Assembly: GCF_900109055.1 (NCBI RefSeq)
Contig: NZ_FOIV01000002.1
Location: 1-64,000, forward strand
Origin: Prevotella sp. khp7
Lineage (GTDB): Bacteria; Bacteroidota; Bacteroidia; Bacteroidales; Bacteroidaceae
Direction of reading: 5' to 3'
DNA: 64,000 nucleotides
The number at the start of each line of letters is the position of its first letter. The stretch's first letter is position 1. Position numbers and translations under genes: made by a program. Below the pieces are notes generated by a model. That model saw nothing but the letters and a program-made list of their open reading frames with translations, had not been told where the DNA came from and did not search any database. Shown here in pieces: positions 15,768 through 23,912 of this stretch.

Positions 15768-17855
15768 ATGAAGTTCAAGCCTATATTGATCCTACTCTTC
15801 TTTCTATTCTGCATGCCTATACAGATGCTAGCGCAGGAGAAAGTTGCAACTGCCGACATCGGGCAGTTGGAGAAGGAGATGTATCGTCTTTATCCCACGC
15901 ATAACATTGACGAGTTCATGGACGTGACCGAGCGTTTGAAGGAGGCCACGCTTAAGGCTGGCAATGAGGGACTCTTCTATCGCACATGGGCAAATCAGGC
16001 TTCTTTTGCCTTTATCAAGATCAGTCGCCAGAAAGGCATGGAAATAGCCAAGGCGATGAATGAGTATTCCCAACTGCACGACAGTAAACTCGGAATCTAC
16101 TACTCATCCCTAACCAATGCCAACCAATCCAACTCGCTCAAAATGGAAGAAGAAGCTCTAAGGCTATATCTTAATGCCATCCAGTACAAACAGAAGCATT
16201 TGCCCAACATCAATGCAGCACCAGCCTATATTGGAGCGGCTAAAGTATACTATAACAAAAGACAGAAAGAAAAGGTTCTTGAGATGACCGACAAAGCTCT
16301 GGCTGAGCCTAACCTCATAGGAGCTAACATCGTGGATGCATGGAGTTATCGTTGCATGTCCGCCATGATGCCCGAAGGAGTCGACCATAAAGAAGAGTTC
16401 AATCAGGCCTACGAAGAATGGAAAAAGGTGATAGAGAAATATAAATCCAATTCAACTTCCAGTAATCTCATTGAGATATACCATGCACAAGTAAACGGCG
16501 ACTACAAGCAAATGCTGGAATTAGCCCAAACGGTAAGAAACCCTCAAGAGAGATACAAGTTGATGGCTCATGCTTATGAATGGTTGGGCGATTGGAATAA
16601 TGCTCTTGATTGTTTCAAGAAATATAAGCTGATTAGCGACTCTCTTAACTCTGCCGAGACACGCAAGCAAACAGCTGAGCACACTCTTCAGCTCGATGTC
16701 ATCCGTGCTGAGAACCAGGCAAAAGAGTTATTGCTGCACAACCAATCGCTAAAACTGGCTCACGCCCAGGACGAACTGGAGCAGCGTCGATTGGAGGAAG
16801 AGGCACTCAACCTTACATTAAAGAATCGCAACATAGAGTTGAGTCATGCCTCCATTAAACTGAAAAACGATAGTCTGGACCGCCATGCACAACAATTGAA
16901 GTTGAGCGAGTTTCAGTCAAAACTTGAGTTGGAACAAAACAAGGAGAAAATAGAGCGTATTACCCTATGGACAGCCATCGGCGTGGGAGTGCTTGTCATC
17001 ACCTTCCTCAGCCTCTACCTCTATCGTCGTAGCCGCCACATGAAAGATCTGACTGTAGCCTACAACAAGCTGGAGACAGCTTACGAGCAACTGGAACAAA
17101 CCACCGCTGCCAAGGAACGCATAGAGAGTGAACTACGTATTGCCCGCGAAATTCAGATGTCGATGGTACCACACGAATTCCCTGAGCGTCCAGACTTGGA
17201 TCTCTACGCCTCAATGACCCCTGCCAAGGAAGTGGGTGGCGACCTTTACGATTATCTGCTTGAAGACGACATCCTATATTTCTGTCTGGGTGATGTATCA
17301 GGTAAGGGAGTCCCTGCTTCGTTATTCATGGCTCAGACCATCCGTCTGTTCCGCTTCTTGGCAAAACAGCACCAGATGCCAGCATACATAGCAACATGTT
17401 TAAACGAGGAACTGACAGAGAAAAACGACAATGGCATGTTTGTCACCATGTTCATTGGTCAGATGAATCTCATCACAGGACAGTTCCACTTCTGCAATGC
17501 CGGCCACAATCCTCCGATCATTGGAGGCGATGAGCAACATGGTTCGTTCCTTCAGATGGAGTCCAATGCGCCTATAGGTCTATGGCCAGGGCTCGAATAT
17601 ATCGGCGAGGAAATAGAATCCATCAAGGGACGCCCTCTCTTCATTTATTCCGACGGACTGAGTGAGGCTGAGAACATGAGACAGGAACAGTTTGGCGATG
17701 ACCACGTGCTTGATATATTACGACATACAAAGTTCAGAAATGCCCATCATGTAGTAGAGCTTATGGAAACAGAAGTGAAGCATCATCGTGATGGTGCAGA
17801 ACCTAATGACGACATGACCATTATGTGCATCAAAGCATTACAAAGTAATTCATAA
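15768..17855 (+). CDS. TPR-transmembrane-SpoIIE (PP2C) phosphatase
   Basis: 695 residues. A signal sequence (MKFKPILILLFFLFC) is followed by about 300 residues of helical TPR-like repeats that should be periplasmic, a coiled coil, a single membrane helix (TLWTAIGVGVLVITFLSLYL) and a second coiled coil. The C-terminal 230 residues are a SpoIIE-type PP2C phosphatase with GGDLYDYL, LGDVSGKGVPASLFMA, AGHNPP and SDGLSEAEN metal-binding motifs. The architecture suggests a sensor that dephosphorylates an anti-sigma-antagonist (STAS) partner. No STAS protein, anti-sigma kinase or sigma factor is encoded nearby. It lies between proA and the argF-like gene with gaps of 11 and 12 bases. Confidence 0.88.
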   Translation: MKFKPILILLFFLFCMPIQMLAQEKVATADIGQLEKEMYRLYPTHNIDEFMDVTERLKEATLKAGNEGLFYRTWANQASFAFIKISRQKGMEIAKAMNEYSQLHDSKLGIYYSSLTNANQSNSLKMEEEALRLYLNAIQYKQKHLPNINAAPAYIGAAKVYYNKRQKEKVLEMTDKALAEPNLIGANIVDAWSYRCMSAMMPEGVDHKEEFNQAYEEWKKVIEKYKSNSTSSNLIEIYHAQVNGDYKQMLELAQTVRNPQERYKLMAHAYEWLGDWNNALDCFKKYKLISDSLNSAETRKQTAEHTLQLDVIRAENQAKELLLHNQSLKLAHAQDELEQRRLEEEALNLTLKNRNIELSHASIKLKNDSLDRHAQQLKLSEFQSKLELEQNKEKIERITLWTAIGVGVLVITFLSLYLYRRSRHMKDLTVAYNKLETAYEQLEQTTAAKERIESELRIAREIQMSMVPHEFPERPDLDLYASMTPAKEVGGDLYDYLLEDDILYFCLGDVSGKGVPASLFMAQTIRLFRFLAKQHQMPAYIATCLNEELTEKNDNGMFVTMFIGQMNLITGQFHFCNAGHNPPIIGGDEQHGSFLQMESNAPIGLWPGLEYIGEEIESIKGRPLFIYSDGLSEAENMRQEQFGDDHVLDILRHTKFRNAHHVVELMETEVKHHRDGAEPNDDMTIMCIKALQSNS

Positions 17856-17867
17856 AAATATTAAGAT

Positions 17868-18833
17868 ATGAAAAGTTTTATCAACGTTGAAGACCTCGGC
17901 CCATTAGATAAGGCGATGGCCGAAGCATTTGAGATTAAGAACGATCGTTATAGGTATCAGTATCTGGGCAAGAACAAGACCCTGATGATGATTTTCTTCA
18001 ATAACTCACTCCGCACCCGCCTCTCTACACAGAAGGCAGCCATGAACCTCGGTATGAACGTCATCGTACTTGATGTAAATGCAGGTGCCTGGAAACTCGA
18101 AACTGAGCGTGGTGTCATCATGGACGGCGACAAGAGTGAGCACCTGTTAGAAGCCATTCCCGTAATGGGCTGCTATTGCGATCTCATAGGCGTACGCTCC
18201 TTCGCTGGACTTAGTGATCGCGAATACGACTATGCAGAGACTGTACTTCATCAGTTTATCAAATACTCGGGCCGTCCCGTCTTTGCCATGGAGACTGCCA
18301 CCGTGCATCCCCTTCAGGCCTTTGCCGACCTCATCACCATCGAGGAGCATAAGACCGTTGAGCGCCCGAAAGTCGTTCTCACTTGGGCTCCCCATTGCCG
18401 TGCCTTGCCCCAGGCCGTACCAAATAGTTTTGCCGAGTGGATGAATGCCGCTCCCGATGTGGATCTCGTCATCACTCACCCCAAAGGCTACGAACTCGAT
18501 CCGAAGTTCGTAGGTAATGCAGTGGTGGAATACGACCAGAAGAAAGCCTTTGAGGGTGCCGACTTCATCTATGCAAAGAACTGGAGTAACCCAGGTGTGA
18601 TTAATCCGGCTGATTACGGAAAGATTACTTCAAAGGACATGTCATGGACGGTAGACGCTGAGCACATGTCGTGGACTAACAATGGAAAATTCATGCACTG
18701 TCTCCCCGTCCGTCGTAACCTTATCGTAACCGATGATGTGATTGAGTCGCCTAACAGCCTTGTCATCCCTGAAGCGGCTAACCGAGAAATTAGCTGTTCG
18801 GTTGTCATCAAACGAATGCTCGAAGCATTATAA
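17868..18833 (+). CDS. argF': N-succinylornithine-type transcarbamylase (ArgF')
   Basis: 321 residues. The carbamoyl-phosphate loop reads FFNNSLRTRLSTQKAA in place of the classical STRTR, the mark of the N-acylornithine transcarbamylases of Bacteroides and Xanthomonas. Known work: in X. campestris the enzyme has Glu92 and uses acetylornithine; B. fragilis has Pro90 and uses succinylornithine; changing Glu92 to Ser, Pro, Ala or Val converts the former into the latter type. By my alignment this protein has Ser90 (in MDGDKSEHLLEA), so succinylornithine is the predicted substrate. HCLPVRR near the C-terminus is conserved. Last gene of the ten-gene operon, ended by a terminator that includes its stop codon. 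Confidence 0.9.
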   Translation: MKSFINVEDLGPLDKAMAEAFEIKNDRYRYQYLGKNKTLMMIFFNNSLRTRLSTQKAAMNLGMNVIVLDVNAGAWKLETERGVIMDGDKSEHLLEAIPVMGCYCDLIGVRSFAGLSDREYDYAETVLHQFIKYSGRPVFAMETATVHPLQAFADLITIEEHKTVERPKVVLTWAPHCRALPQAVPNSFAEWMNAAPDVDLVITHPKGYELDPKFVGNAVVEYDQKKAFEGADFIYAKNWSNPGVINPADYGKITSKDMSWTVDAEHMSWTNNGKFMHCLPVRRNLIVTDDVIESPNSLVIPEAANREISCSVVIKRMLEAL

Positions 18834-18875
18834 TAAATGACAATCCCCGCCACTTGGTGGGGATTGTCATTTATT
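18832..18875. terminator. bidirectional terminator including both stop codons
   Basis: aataaatgacaatcccc (18832-18848) pairs perfectly with ggggattgtcatttatt (18859-18875), 17 bp with a 10-base loop. The argF' stop (18831-18833) and the hydrolase stop (18871-18873, minus) both fall in the A/T ends of the stem, so it can act on both strands. Confidence 0.85.
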
Positions 18876-19830
18876 CGCGTTTCATAAACGCTGCCACACG
18901 GTCAGCCATGTTTCTTCGAATGTAAGGATAGTAAAACTTCAATTCCATGTCATGATAATTACCCTTGCAACCAATTATCGGCATGATGTTTTTCTGCTGA
19001 TAACCTTCCACTATGATATGCCTACTCTTAGGATCACAGTGCACGGATAACGTATCGTTTTTCTTCCTGCCATAGAGCACGAACGGAGTACTCACGGAAT
19101 CAGTGCGCCAATTAACGGGATTGATACAAGCCTTGGTATTCTTACTAATATAAAGGATACTTTCCGGCGACTTCACCGAATTAAAGCTGATAGTCACACC
19201 CGTATCAGTAGCCCCTTGAGCCAGTCGGATATTAGGGAATGAATCCAAATCCTCTTGTCCCACCTTGTAGCCAATCACATAAGCAGCCACCATCCTTTTC
19301 ATAACACTATCGGGCATATGCTTTACAATCTCCAAAGCAGCGAGAGCTCCTTGGCTGAAACCCGCAATAATAAAGGGACGTCCCTGATTAAAATGCTCCA
19401 GATAATATTGCCAACTGCGTTTCACGTCTGAGACAGTTATTGGCAGACGTGCAAAAGCCTTCTCACTATCAGCCCACGAGTCCATAGACACCTGACGGTA
19501 ATAAGGTGAAAAATAGTTCAACTTATCAGAATAGAAAGAGTCAACAGCTGTCATCTCTTTCTGCATCGGCTTCCGCAGCTCCATATTATAAATGTCCGCT
19601 AAATGGCAGGTGTCACCACCCATCATATGGTCACCAGTCTCGGTAGAGATAATATAAAAGAGATCGGCCTCGCCCCCACGGCTCTGTATATACCACATGG
19701 AGGGATTATCGTAACTGGGGCGCTGTGGAATAGGGCCGACAACACTATCAAGTCCATTATTCCACGATGAAATAATGAGCATGATGGATAAGGCTATGGG
19801 TACCACAATGTGGTTTCTAATCTTTGTCAT
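18871..19830 (-). CDS. DUF3089 alpha/beta hydrolase
   Basis: 319 residues with an N-terminal hydrophobic signal or anchor (NHIVVPIALSIMLIIS). The nucleophile elbow IIAGFSQGALAALEI carries the Ser of a GxSxG motif, and KLNYFSPYYRQVSMDSW is typical of DUF3089 proteins, an esterase/lipase-like family with undefined substrates. Likely periplasmic or membrane-attached. It is a single-gene unit, divergent from the threonine aldolase operon and convergent with argF'. The upstream promoter is a clean -33/-7 pair. Confidence 0.85.
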   Translation of the reverse strand: MTKIRNHIVVPIALSIMLIISSWNNGLDSVVGPIPQRPSYDNPSMWYIQSRGGEADLFYIISTETGDHMMGGDTCHLADIYNMELRKPMQKEMTAVDSFYSDKLNYFSPYYRQVSMDSWADSEKAFARLPITVSDVKRSWQYYLEHFNQGRPFIIAGFSQGALAALEIVKHMPDSVMKRMVAAYVIGYKVGQEDLDSFPNIRLAQGATDTGVTISFNSVKSPESILYISKNTKACINPVNWRTDSVSTPFVLYGRKKNDTLSVHCDPKSRHIIVEGYQQKNIMPIIGCKGNYHDMELKFYYPYIRRNMADRVAAFMKRE

Positions 19831-19858
19831 CCTGTATGGTCGATTGTAAAATCGTGTG

Positions 19859-19890
19859 CAAAAATATAAAAAAACCTCGAACTCTGCAAA
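19859..19890 (-). promoter_or_regulatory. promoter of DUF3089 hydrolase gene
   Basis: Minus strand TTTG (19890-19887), 20 bases, TATTTTTG (19866-19859); start codon 28 bases further at 19830. Confidence 0.7.
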
Positions 19891-19909
19891 TAAATAGCGA
19901 AAGATTATG

Positions 19910-19917
19910 TAATTTTG
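19910..19917 (+). promoter_or_regulatory. -7 box for threonine aldolase operon
   Basis: TAATTTTG, within the 16-base string attatgtaattttgca that also occurs at the argR promoter. An in-frame ATG at 19915 overlaps this box, so the coding start is taken as 19939. Confidence 0.55.
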
Positions 19918-19938
19918 CAGGCAAAAGAGAAAAAAGAC

Positions 19939-20970
19939 ATGCTATCATTTGAATGCGACTACAATAACGGAGCACATCCTCAAGTACTTGAAAATCTAAT
20001 TAAGTACAACAACGCCAAGCCAACCCCTTACGGCTTCGACGAATTCAGCGAGCGGGCGAAGGATCGTATCCGCGAAGCCTGCGGACTCCCCGACGCACAG
20101 ATATTCTTCCTCACTGGTGGCACACAGACCAACGCCACAACTATCGACTCTATGCTCTATCAATACGAGGGCGTAATTTGCGTTGGTAGCGGTCATATCA
20201 ATGTCCATGAGGCAGGAGCTGTGGAGTTTACCGAGCATAAGATTATCACGATTGCCGATACCGATGGTAAGATGGAGGCCAGCACCCTTGACAAGTATCT
20301 TGACGACTATATGCACGACGGCAATAAGGATCATGCTGTTCACCCGGGCTTAGTCTACATCACTTTCCCCACAGAGTTCGGCACCCTTTATTCTGCTAAA
20401 GAACTCAATGACATCTATCAGGTATGCCAGCGCTATGAGATTCCATTGTATATCGACGGTGCCCGTCTCGGCTACGGACTGAAGGCTGAGGGCACAGATG
20501 TGACCCTGCCCTATCTGGCCCGCCATTGCGATGTATTTTACATTGGCGGCACGAAAATTGGCGCACTCTGTGGAGAAGCCGTTGTCTTCACCAACCGCAA
20601 AGCCCATAAGCATTTTTTCTCTATCCAGAAGCAGCATGGTGCCGTGATAGCGAAAGGAGCGCTTATCGGTTTGCAGTTCGAGGCCTTGTTTACTGACAAT
20701 CTCTATCTCAGGCTATCCGAACATGCCATTAAGATGGCTATGAGGATGAAAGACATCTTTATACGAAAAGGCTTCAAGTTCTACGTAGACTCTCCCACCA
20801 ACCAGCAGTTCGTCATTATCGATAATGAACAGGTTGACAAACTCAGTCAGAAAATGCTCTTTACTCACTTCGGACAGGCCGACAAGCATCATACCATCTG
20901 CCGCTTCGTCACTAGTTGGGCAACAACAGAAGAGGAAATTGACGAACTGGAAAAGATTCTGGAAAAGTGA
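19939..20970 (+). CDS. ltaE: low-specificity L-threonine aldolase
   Basis: 343 residues of the PLP-dependent beta-eliminating lyase/threonine aldolase family, cleaving threonine to glycine and acetaldehyde. Features are FLTGGTQTNATTIDSMLY, HINVHEAGAVE, the Asp in PLYIDGARLGYGL and the PLP lysine in FYIGGTKIGALCGE. The start at MLSFECDYNNGAHP is preferred because the more upstream ATG lies in the promoter. Its stop codon overlaps the GTG start of the membrane-protein gene, so it is co-transcribed with the first haem/propeller module; a functional connection is not obvious. Confidence 0.9.
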   Translation: MLSFECDYNNGAHPQVLENLIKYNNAKPTPYGFDEFSERAKDRIREACGLPDAQIFFLTGGTQTNATTIDSMLYQYEGVICVGSGHINVHEAGAVEFTEHKIITIADTDGKMEASTLDKYLDDYMHDGNKDHAVHPGLVYITFPTEFGTLYSAKELNDIYQVCQRYEIPLYIDGARLGYGLKAEGTDVTLPYLARHCDVFYIGGTKIGALCGEAVVFTNRKAHKHFFSIQKQHGAVIAKGALIGLQFEALFTDNLYLRLSEHAIKMAMRMKDIFIRKGFKFYVDSPTNQQFVIIDNEQVDKLSQKMLFTHFGQADKHHTICRFVTSWATTEEEIDELEKILEK

Positions 20971-22370
20971 AAGGTAAGGTATTGAGATATTATCCTCTGG
21001 TAGTGATGGTCCTCTGGGCTATCGCCTGTTGGTGCTTTTTCCAATTCTGCTATCCTTACCATTTCTTCTTTCAGGAGCAGAACCAGTTATTTCTCTGGTC
21101 GTGGGACTATATCTCCTCTTACACCGGATCGGGCTGGCTAGCTACACTAGCGGGCGACTTCCTGACCCAATTCTATTACTACCTCTATATCGGCGCCACC
21201 ATTCTGACATTCTGTCTGACAGCTACAGGCATGCTGCTTTACAGCGCCTTAAGCCATCTCAAGGTCAACCACATCGTATCGCTGTTATTGGCATTGGTAC
21301 TGATGACCTTCCTTGCTGTCTGCCATTTCAGCACCAGCTACCGCCTGTCATCTACCATCACCGTCATGGGCTGGACACTGCTGTTATGGCTGGTATCACT
21401 TGTCAAAGGTCGGAAGAAGCAGGTTGCCGTTTGTTGCTGTCTTCTGTTGTCTGGCTGGCTGCTCTTCGGGCTGCCCCAAGTAAAGAAGTTGCAAGGCCCC
21501 GACTTCATTCTTGAGAAAGACTTTGCCGTTGACTGTGAATACTACTTCGGTAACCACGACAAAGTGATCCAGCTGGTAGAGAGCTCTGAGCAGTGGACAA
21601 ACCAGATGCTCTTTTTCTACAATCTGTCACAGGCTCAGCGTGACCAACTACCAGACCATCTGCTTAAGTTCACGCCAAACTATCTTGGCACATTCGAGAA
21701 AATCGGACCAAAGACCCCTATGCTTACCATTCGTAACATGAATGAGCTCTACTGGGCACTGGGCGACATGACCTTTACAGAGCGAGCTGCCATGATGACC
21801 AACGTCTTTTCTCATAACAACCGCAATGTCCGTATGATGCGCCGCTTGGCAGAATGCAATATCGTTAGCGGTGACTCTCTGGCGGCAGAAAAGTATCTGC
21901 GCATCCTCGATAAGACACTGGTATACAGAAAGTGGGCAGAGAACATCCGCCAACACGGCCAGCAAATCTATCAAGAGAAAATGCAGAGGGCAAACCGGCG
22001 TGACACGATAACCATTTCCGACAATGCTCATTTCCTGATGATGCAACTGCTCGATACTAATCCCGACAACACCATCGCCCTCGACTATATTCTGTGCAGC
22101 AACTTGTTGCTGAAGGATATCACCAACTTCAAGCGCGACTACGATCGCTATTGCATAGAGACTGGCAGGCCTCGCCTGAAACCGCTCTATCAGGAAGCCC
22201 TTTGCATCTGGCTGGCTGGCACAGACGCCTCACAAGAAGAGTGGGAGAAGTACATACAGCGGAGTGACGTTTTTGAACGGTTCCAGCAATACAACCAACA
22301 ACGTGGCAGCACTCTGTTCAAGGGCTCTTACTGGTATTACTTTGATAAGATTAAAGCACCAGAGATATGA
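20967..22370 (+). CDS. DUF6057-like polytopic membrane protein, copy 1
   Basis: 467 residues from a GTG that overlaps the ltaE stop (GTGA). The first 175 residues hold about five or six hydrophobic segments and the family mark FCYPYHFFFQEQNQLFLW (residues 27-44), also present in copies 2 and 3. The C-terminal half is soluble and helical, with a TPR-like block conserved in all three (RRLAECNIVSGDSLAAEKYL, about 292-311). This copy has fewer membrane segments than the others and is about 65-105 residues shorter. I recognise it as DUF6057-like, function unknown. The partner lipoprotein gene starts in its stop codon (ATGA at 22367), as in the other modules. Confidence 0.75.
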   Translation: MKGKVLRYYPLVVMVLWAIACWCFFQFCYPYHFFFQEQNQLFLWSWDYISSYTGSGWLATLAGDFLTQFYYYLYIGATILTFCLTATGMLLYSALSHLKVNHIVSLLLALVLMTFLAVCHFSTSYRLSSTITVMGWTLLLWLVSLVKGRKKQVAVCCCLLLSGWLLFGLPQVKKLQGPDFILEKDFAVDCEYYFGNHDKVIQLVESSEQWTNQMLFFYNLSQAQRDQLPDHLLKFTPNYLGTFEKIGPKTPMLTIRNMNELYWALGDMTFTERAAMMTNVFSHNNRNVRMMRRLAECNIVSGDSLAAEKYLRILDKTLVYRKWAENIRQHGQQIYQEKMQRANRRDTITISDNAHFLMMQLLDTNPDNTIALDYILCSNLLLKDITNFKRDYDRYCIETGRPRLKPLYQEALCIWLAGTDASQEEWEKYIQRSDVFERFQQYNQQRGSTLFKGSYWYYFDKIKAPEI

Positions 22371-23773
22371 GACGACTGTTTTACATTTTCACATTTTTAC
22401 CTTTTTACCTTTCTTGCGCACCTACTCCAGAGAACGTGCAGCAGAACAGCGAGTTGCCTCCTATATATCCCGACTACTGCGACGTGACCGTTCCCGAGAA
22501 TATTGCTCCGCTGAACTTCCTGCTCCGTGCCAACTGCGAAGCCATCGAGGTGAGAGCTGGAGAACTGACACTGAATACGCGCGGCAATGAGGCTGTGTTC
22601 GACATCGACGACTGGAAGAAGCTGATGCAGCAATCGGCCGATAAAGAGATAGAGGTCACCGTGACAGCACTCATCGACGGGACATGGACACAATACAAGT
22701 CGTTTAAATGGCAGGTGGTGAGCGATAAAGTGGATCCTTACCTTACCTACCGCCTCATCGAACCCGACTATGAGATTTGGAATCACGTGCAGATTCAGCA
22801 ACGTTGCGTGGAGAACTTCAACGTAAATGCTCTAGCCCACCATGAGCAACTGGAGAACCGCTGTATGAACTGCCACACCTACGCCAATCAAGACCCAGAA
22901 CTGTCGATGATGTATGTACGCGGTCCTGGCGGCGGTGCCATCCTGAACCGCAATGGCCAACTGAGCAAGCTCAACATCCCGGGTAGCGTGTACTTCTGTT
23001 TCAGTCCTACGGGGCGTTACATCACCTACTCCACCCAAAAGATCATTCCTGCCTTCCACAGTCTGGCCAGTAAACGCCTGGAAGTCTACGATGCAGCATC
23101 AAACGTCTACGTGGCCGATATGCTGGAGCACCGCATCATCTCATCGCCCCTGTTGGCCGACAGCCTGAAATTCGAGACCTTCCCCACGTTCTCGCCCGAT
23201 GGCAAGTACATCTACTATTGCAGTGCCGACACTGTGAGCCTGCCTCAGGATATCAAGAACCTGCAATACAGTCTTGTGCGCATCCCTTTCAACGAGAGCG
23301 ACGGCACCATTGGTACGAAAATCGACACACTTTTCAACCAGAGGAGTGTCTGCCACCCCCGCATTAGTCCTGACGGACGTTTTGTACTCTTCACAGTAGC
23401 CGACTATGGCACCTTCCCGATCTGGCATCCAGAGGCCGACCTACAGATGATAAACCTTCAAACGGGCGCTGTTGACAGCCTCAGCATAGTCAATAGTCAG
23501 AAGAGTGATACATACCATTCATGGTCATCGAACAGCCGCTGGTTTGTCTTCGCCTCGAAACGCGACGACGGGCTATACGGCAAGCCTTACTTCTGCTACG
23601 TTGACAAAGACGGCAAGACCCATAAGCCCTTCTGTCTGCCACAGCAGCACCCAACGTTCTACGACAACAACCTGAAGTCGTTTAACGCGCCAGAACTGGG
23701 CAAGGGCAAGGTTCCATTCGACGTAGATGACGTGGTCAAAGTGATGAAAGAACAAGCTATTTCATTCAAATAA
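22367..23773 (+). CDS. haem-c (CxxCH) TolB-propeller lipoprotein, copy 1
   Basis: 468 residues. Lipoprotein signal with FLPFYLSC lipobox (Cys about residue 17). The shared N-terminal block PPIYPDYCDVTVPENIAPLN (31-50) is followed by a beta domain, then one CxxCH motif, CMNCH (166-170), which is the covalent haem attachment signature of c-type cytochromes. The C-terminal 280 residues carry repeated TolB/WD40-like blades, such as FSPDGKYIYYCSADT and SPDGRFVLFTVADYG. The arrangement suggests an envelope haem protein with a binding or sensing propeller. Redox function is inference; CxxCH can occur without haem. Closes the operon before the large palindrome. Confidence 0.78.
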   Translation: MRRLFYIFTFLPFYLSCAPTPENVQQNSELPPIYPDYCDVTVPENIAPLNFLLRANCEAIEVRAGELTLNTRGNEAVFDIDDWKKLMQQSADKEIEVTVTALIDGTWTQYKSFKWQVVSDKVDPYLTYRLIEPDYEIWNHVQIQQRCVENFNVNALAHHEQLENRCMNCHTYANQDPELSMMYVRGPGGGAILNRNGQLSKLNIPGSVYFCFSPTGRYITYSTQKIIPAFHSLASKRLEVYDAASNVYVADMLEHRIISSPLLADSLKFETFPTFSPDGKYIYYCSADTVSLPQDIKNLQYSLVRIPFNESDGTIGTKIDTLFNQRSVCHPRISPDGRFVLFTVADYGTFPIWHPEADLQMINLQTGAVDSLSIVNSQKSDTYHSWSSNSRWFVFASKRDDGLYGKPYFCYVDKDGKTHKPFCLPQQHPTFYDNNLKSFNAPELGKGKVPFDVDDVVKVMKEQAISFK

Positions 23774-23801
23774 CCTTTCATCTAAAGGTAAACCTTTATT
23801 A

Positions 23802-23902
23802 CCATAATAACAAAACAACTTGTTTTGTCTTCAAAGAGATAGTTCCTTAGAGTGTAAAAGACTATCTGAACGAGAACAAAACAAGTTGTTTTGTTGTTAT
23901 GG
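23802..23902. terminator. long imperfect palindrome between convergent operons
   Basis: The 31 bases from 23803 are repeated inverted at the right side up to 23902 with about three mismatches; the core acaaaacaacttgttttgt and its complement acaaaacaagttgttttgt are exact. Each core is itself a 9+9 palindrome around one base. Between them a second stem, agatagt (23837-23843) with actatct (23861-23867), surrounds a small loop. Placed between two convergent operons of paralogous genes, it probably ends transcription from both sides. Confidence 0.7.
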
Positions 23903-23912
23903 AGATTATCCC

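Noticed and set aside
15768..17855. SpoIIE domain as a sign of sporulation
   Set aside because: The PP2C domain is widespread in non-spore-formers as an RsbU-type phosphatase; nothing else here relates to sporulation.
23802..23902. Insertion sequence or MITE remnant
   Set aside because: No transposase, no target-site duplication visible, and a terminator between convergent genes explains the position; kept only as a finding.
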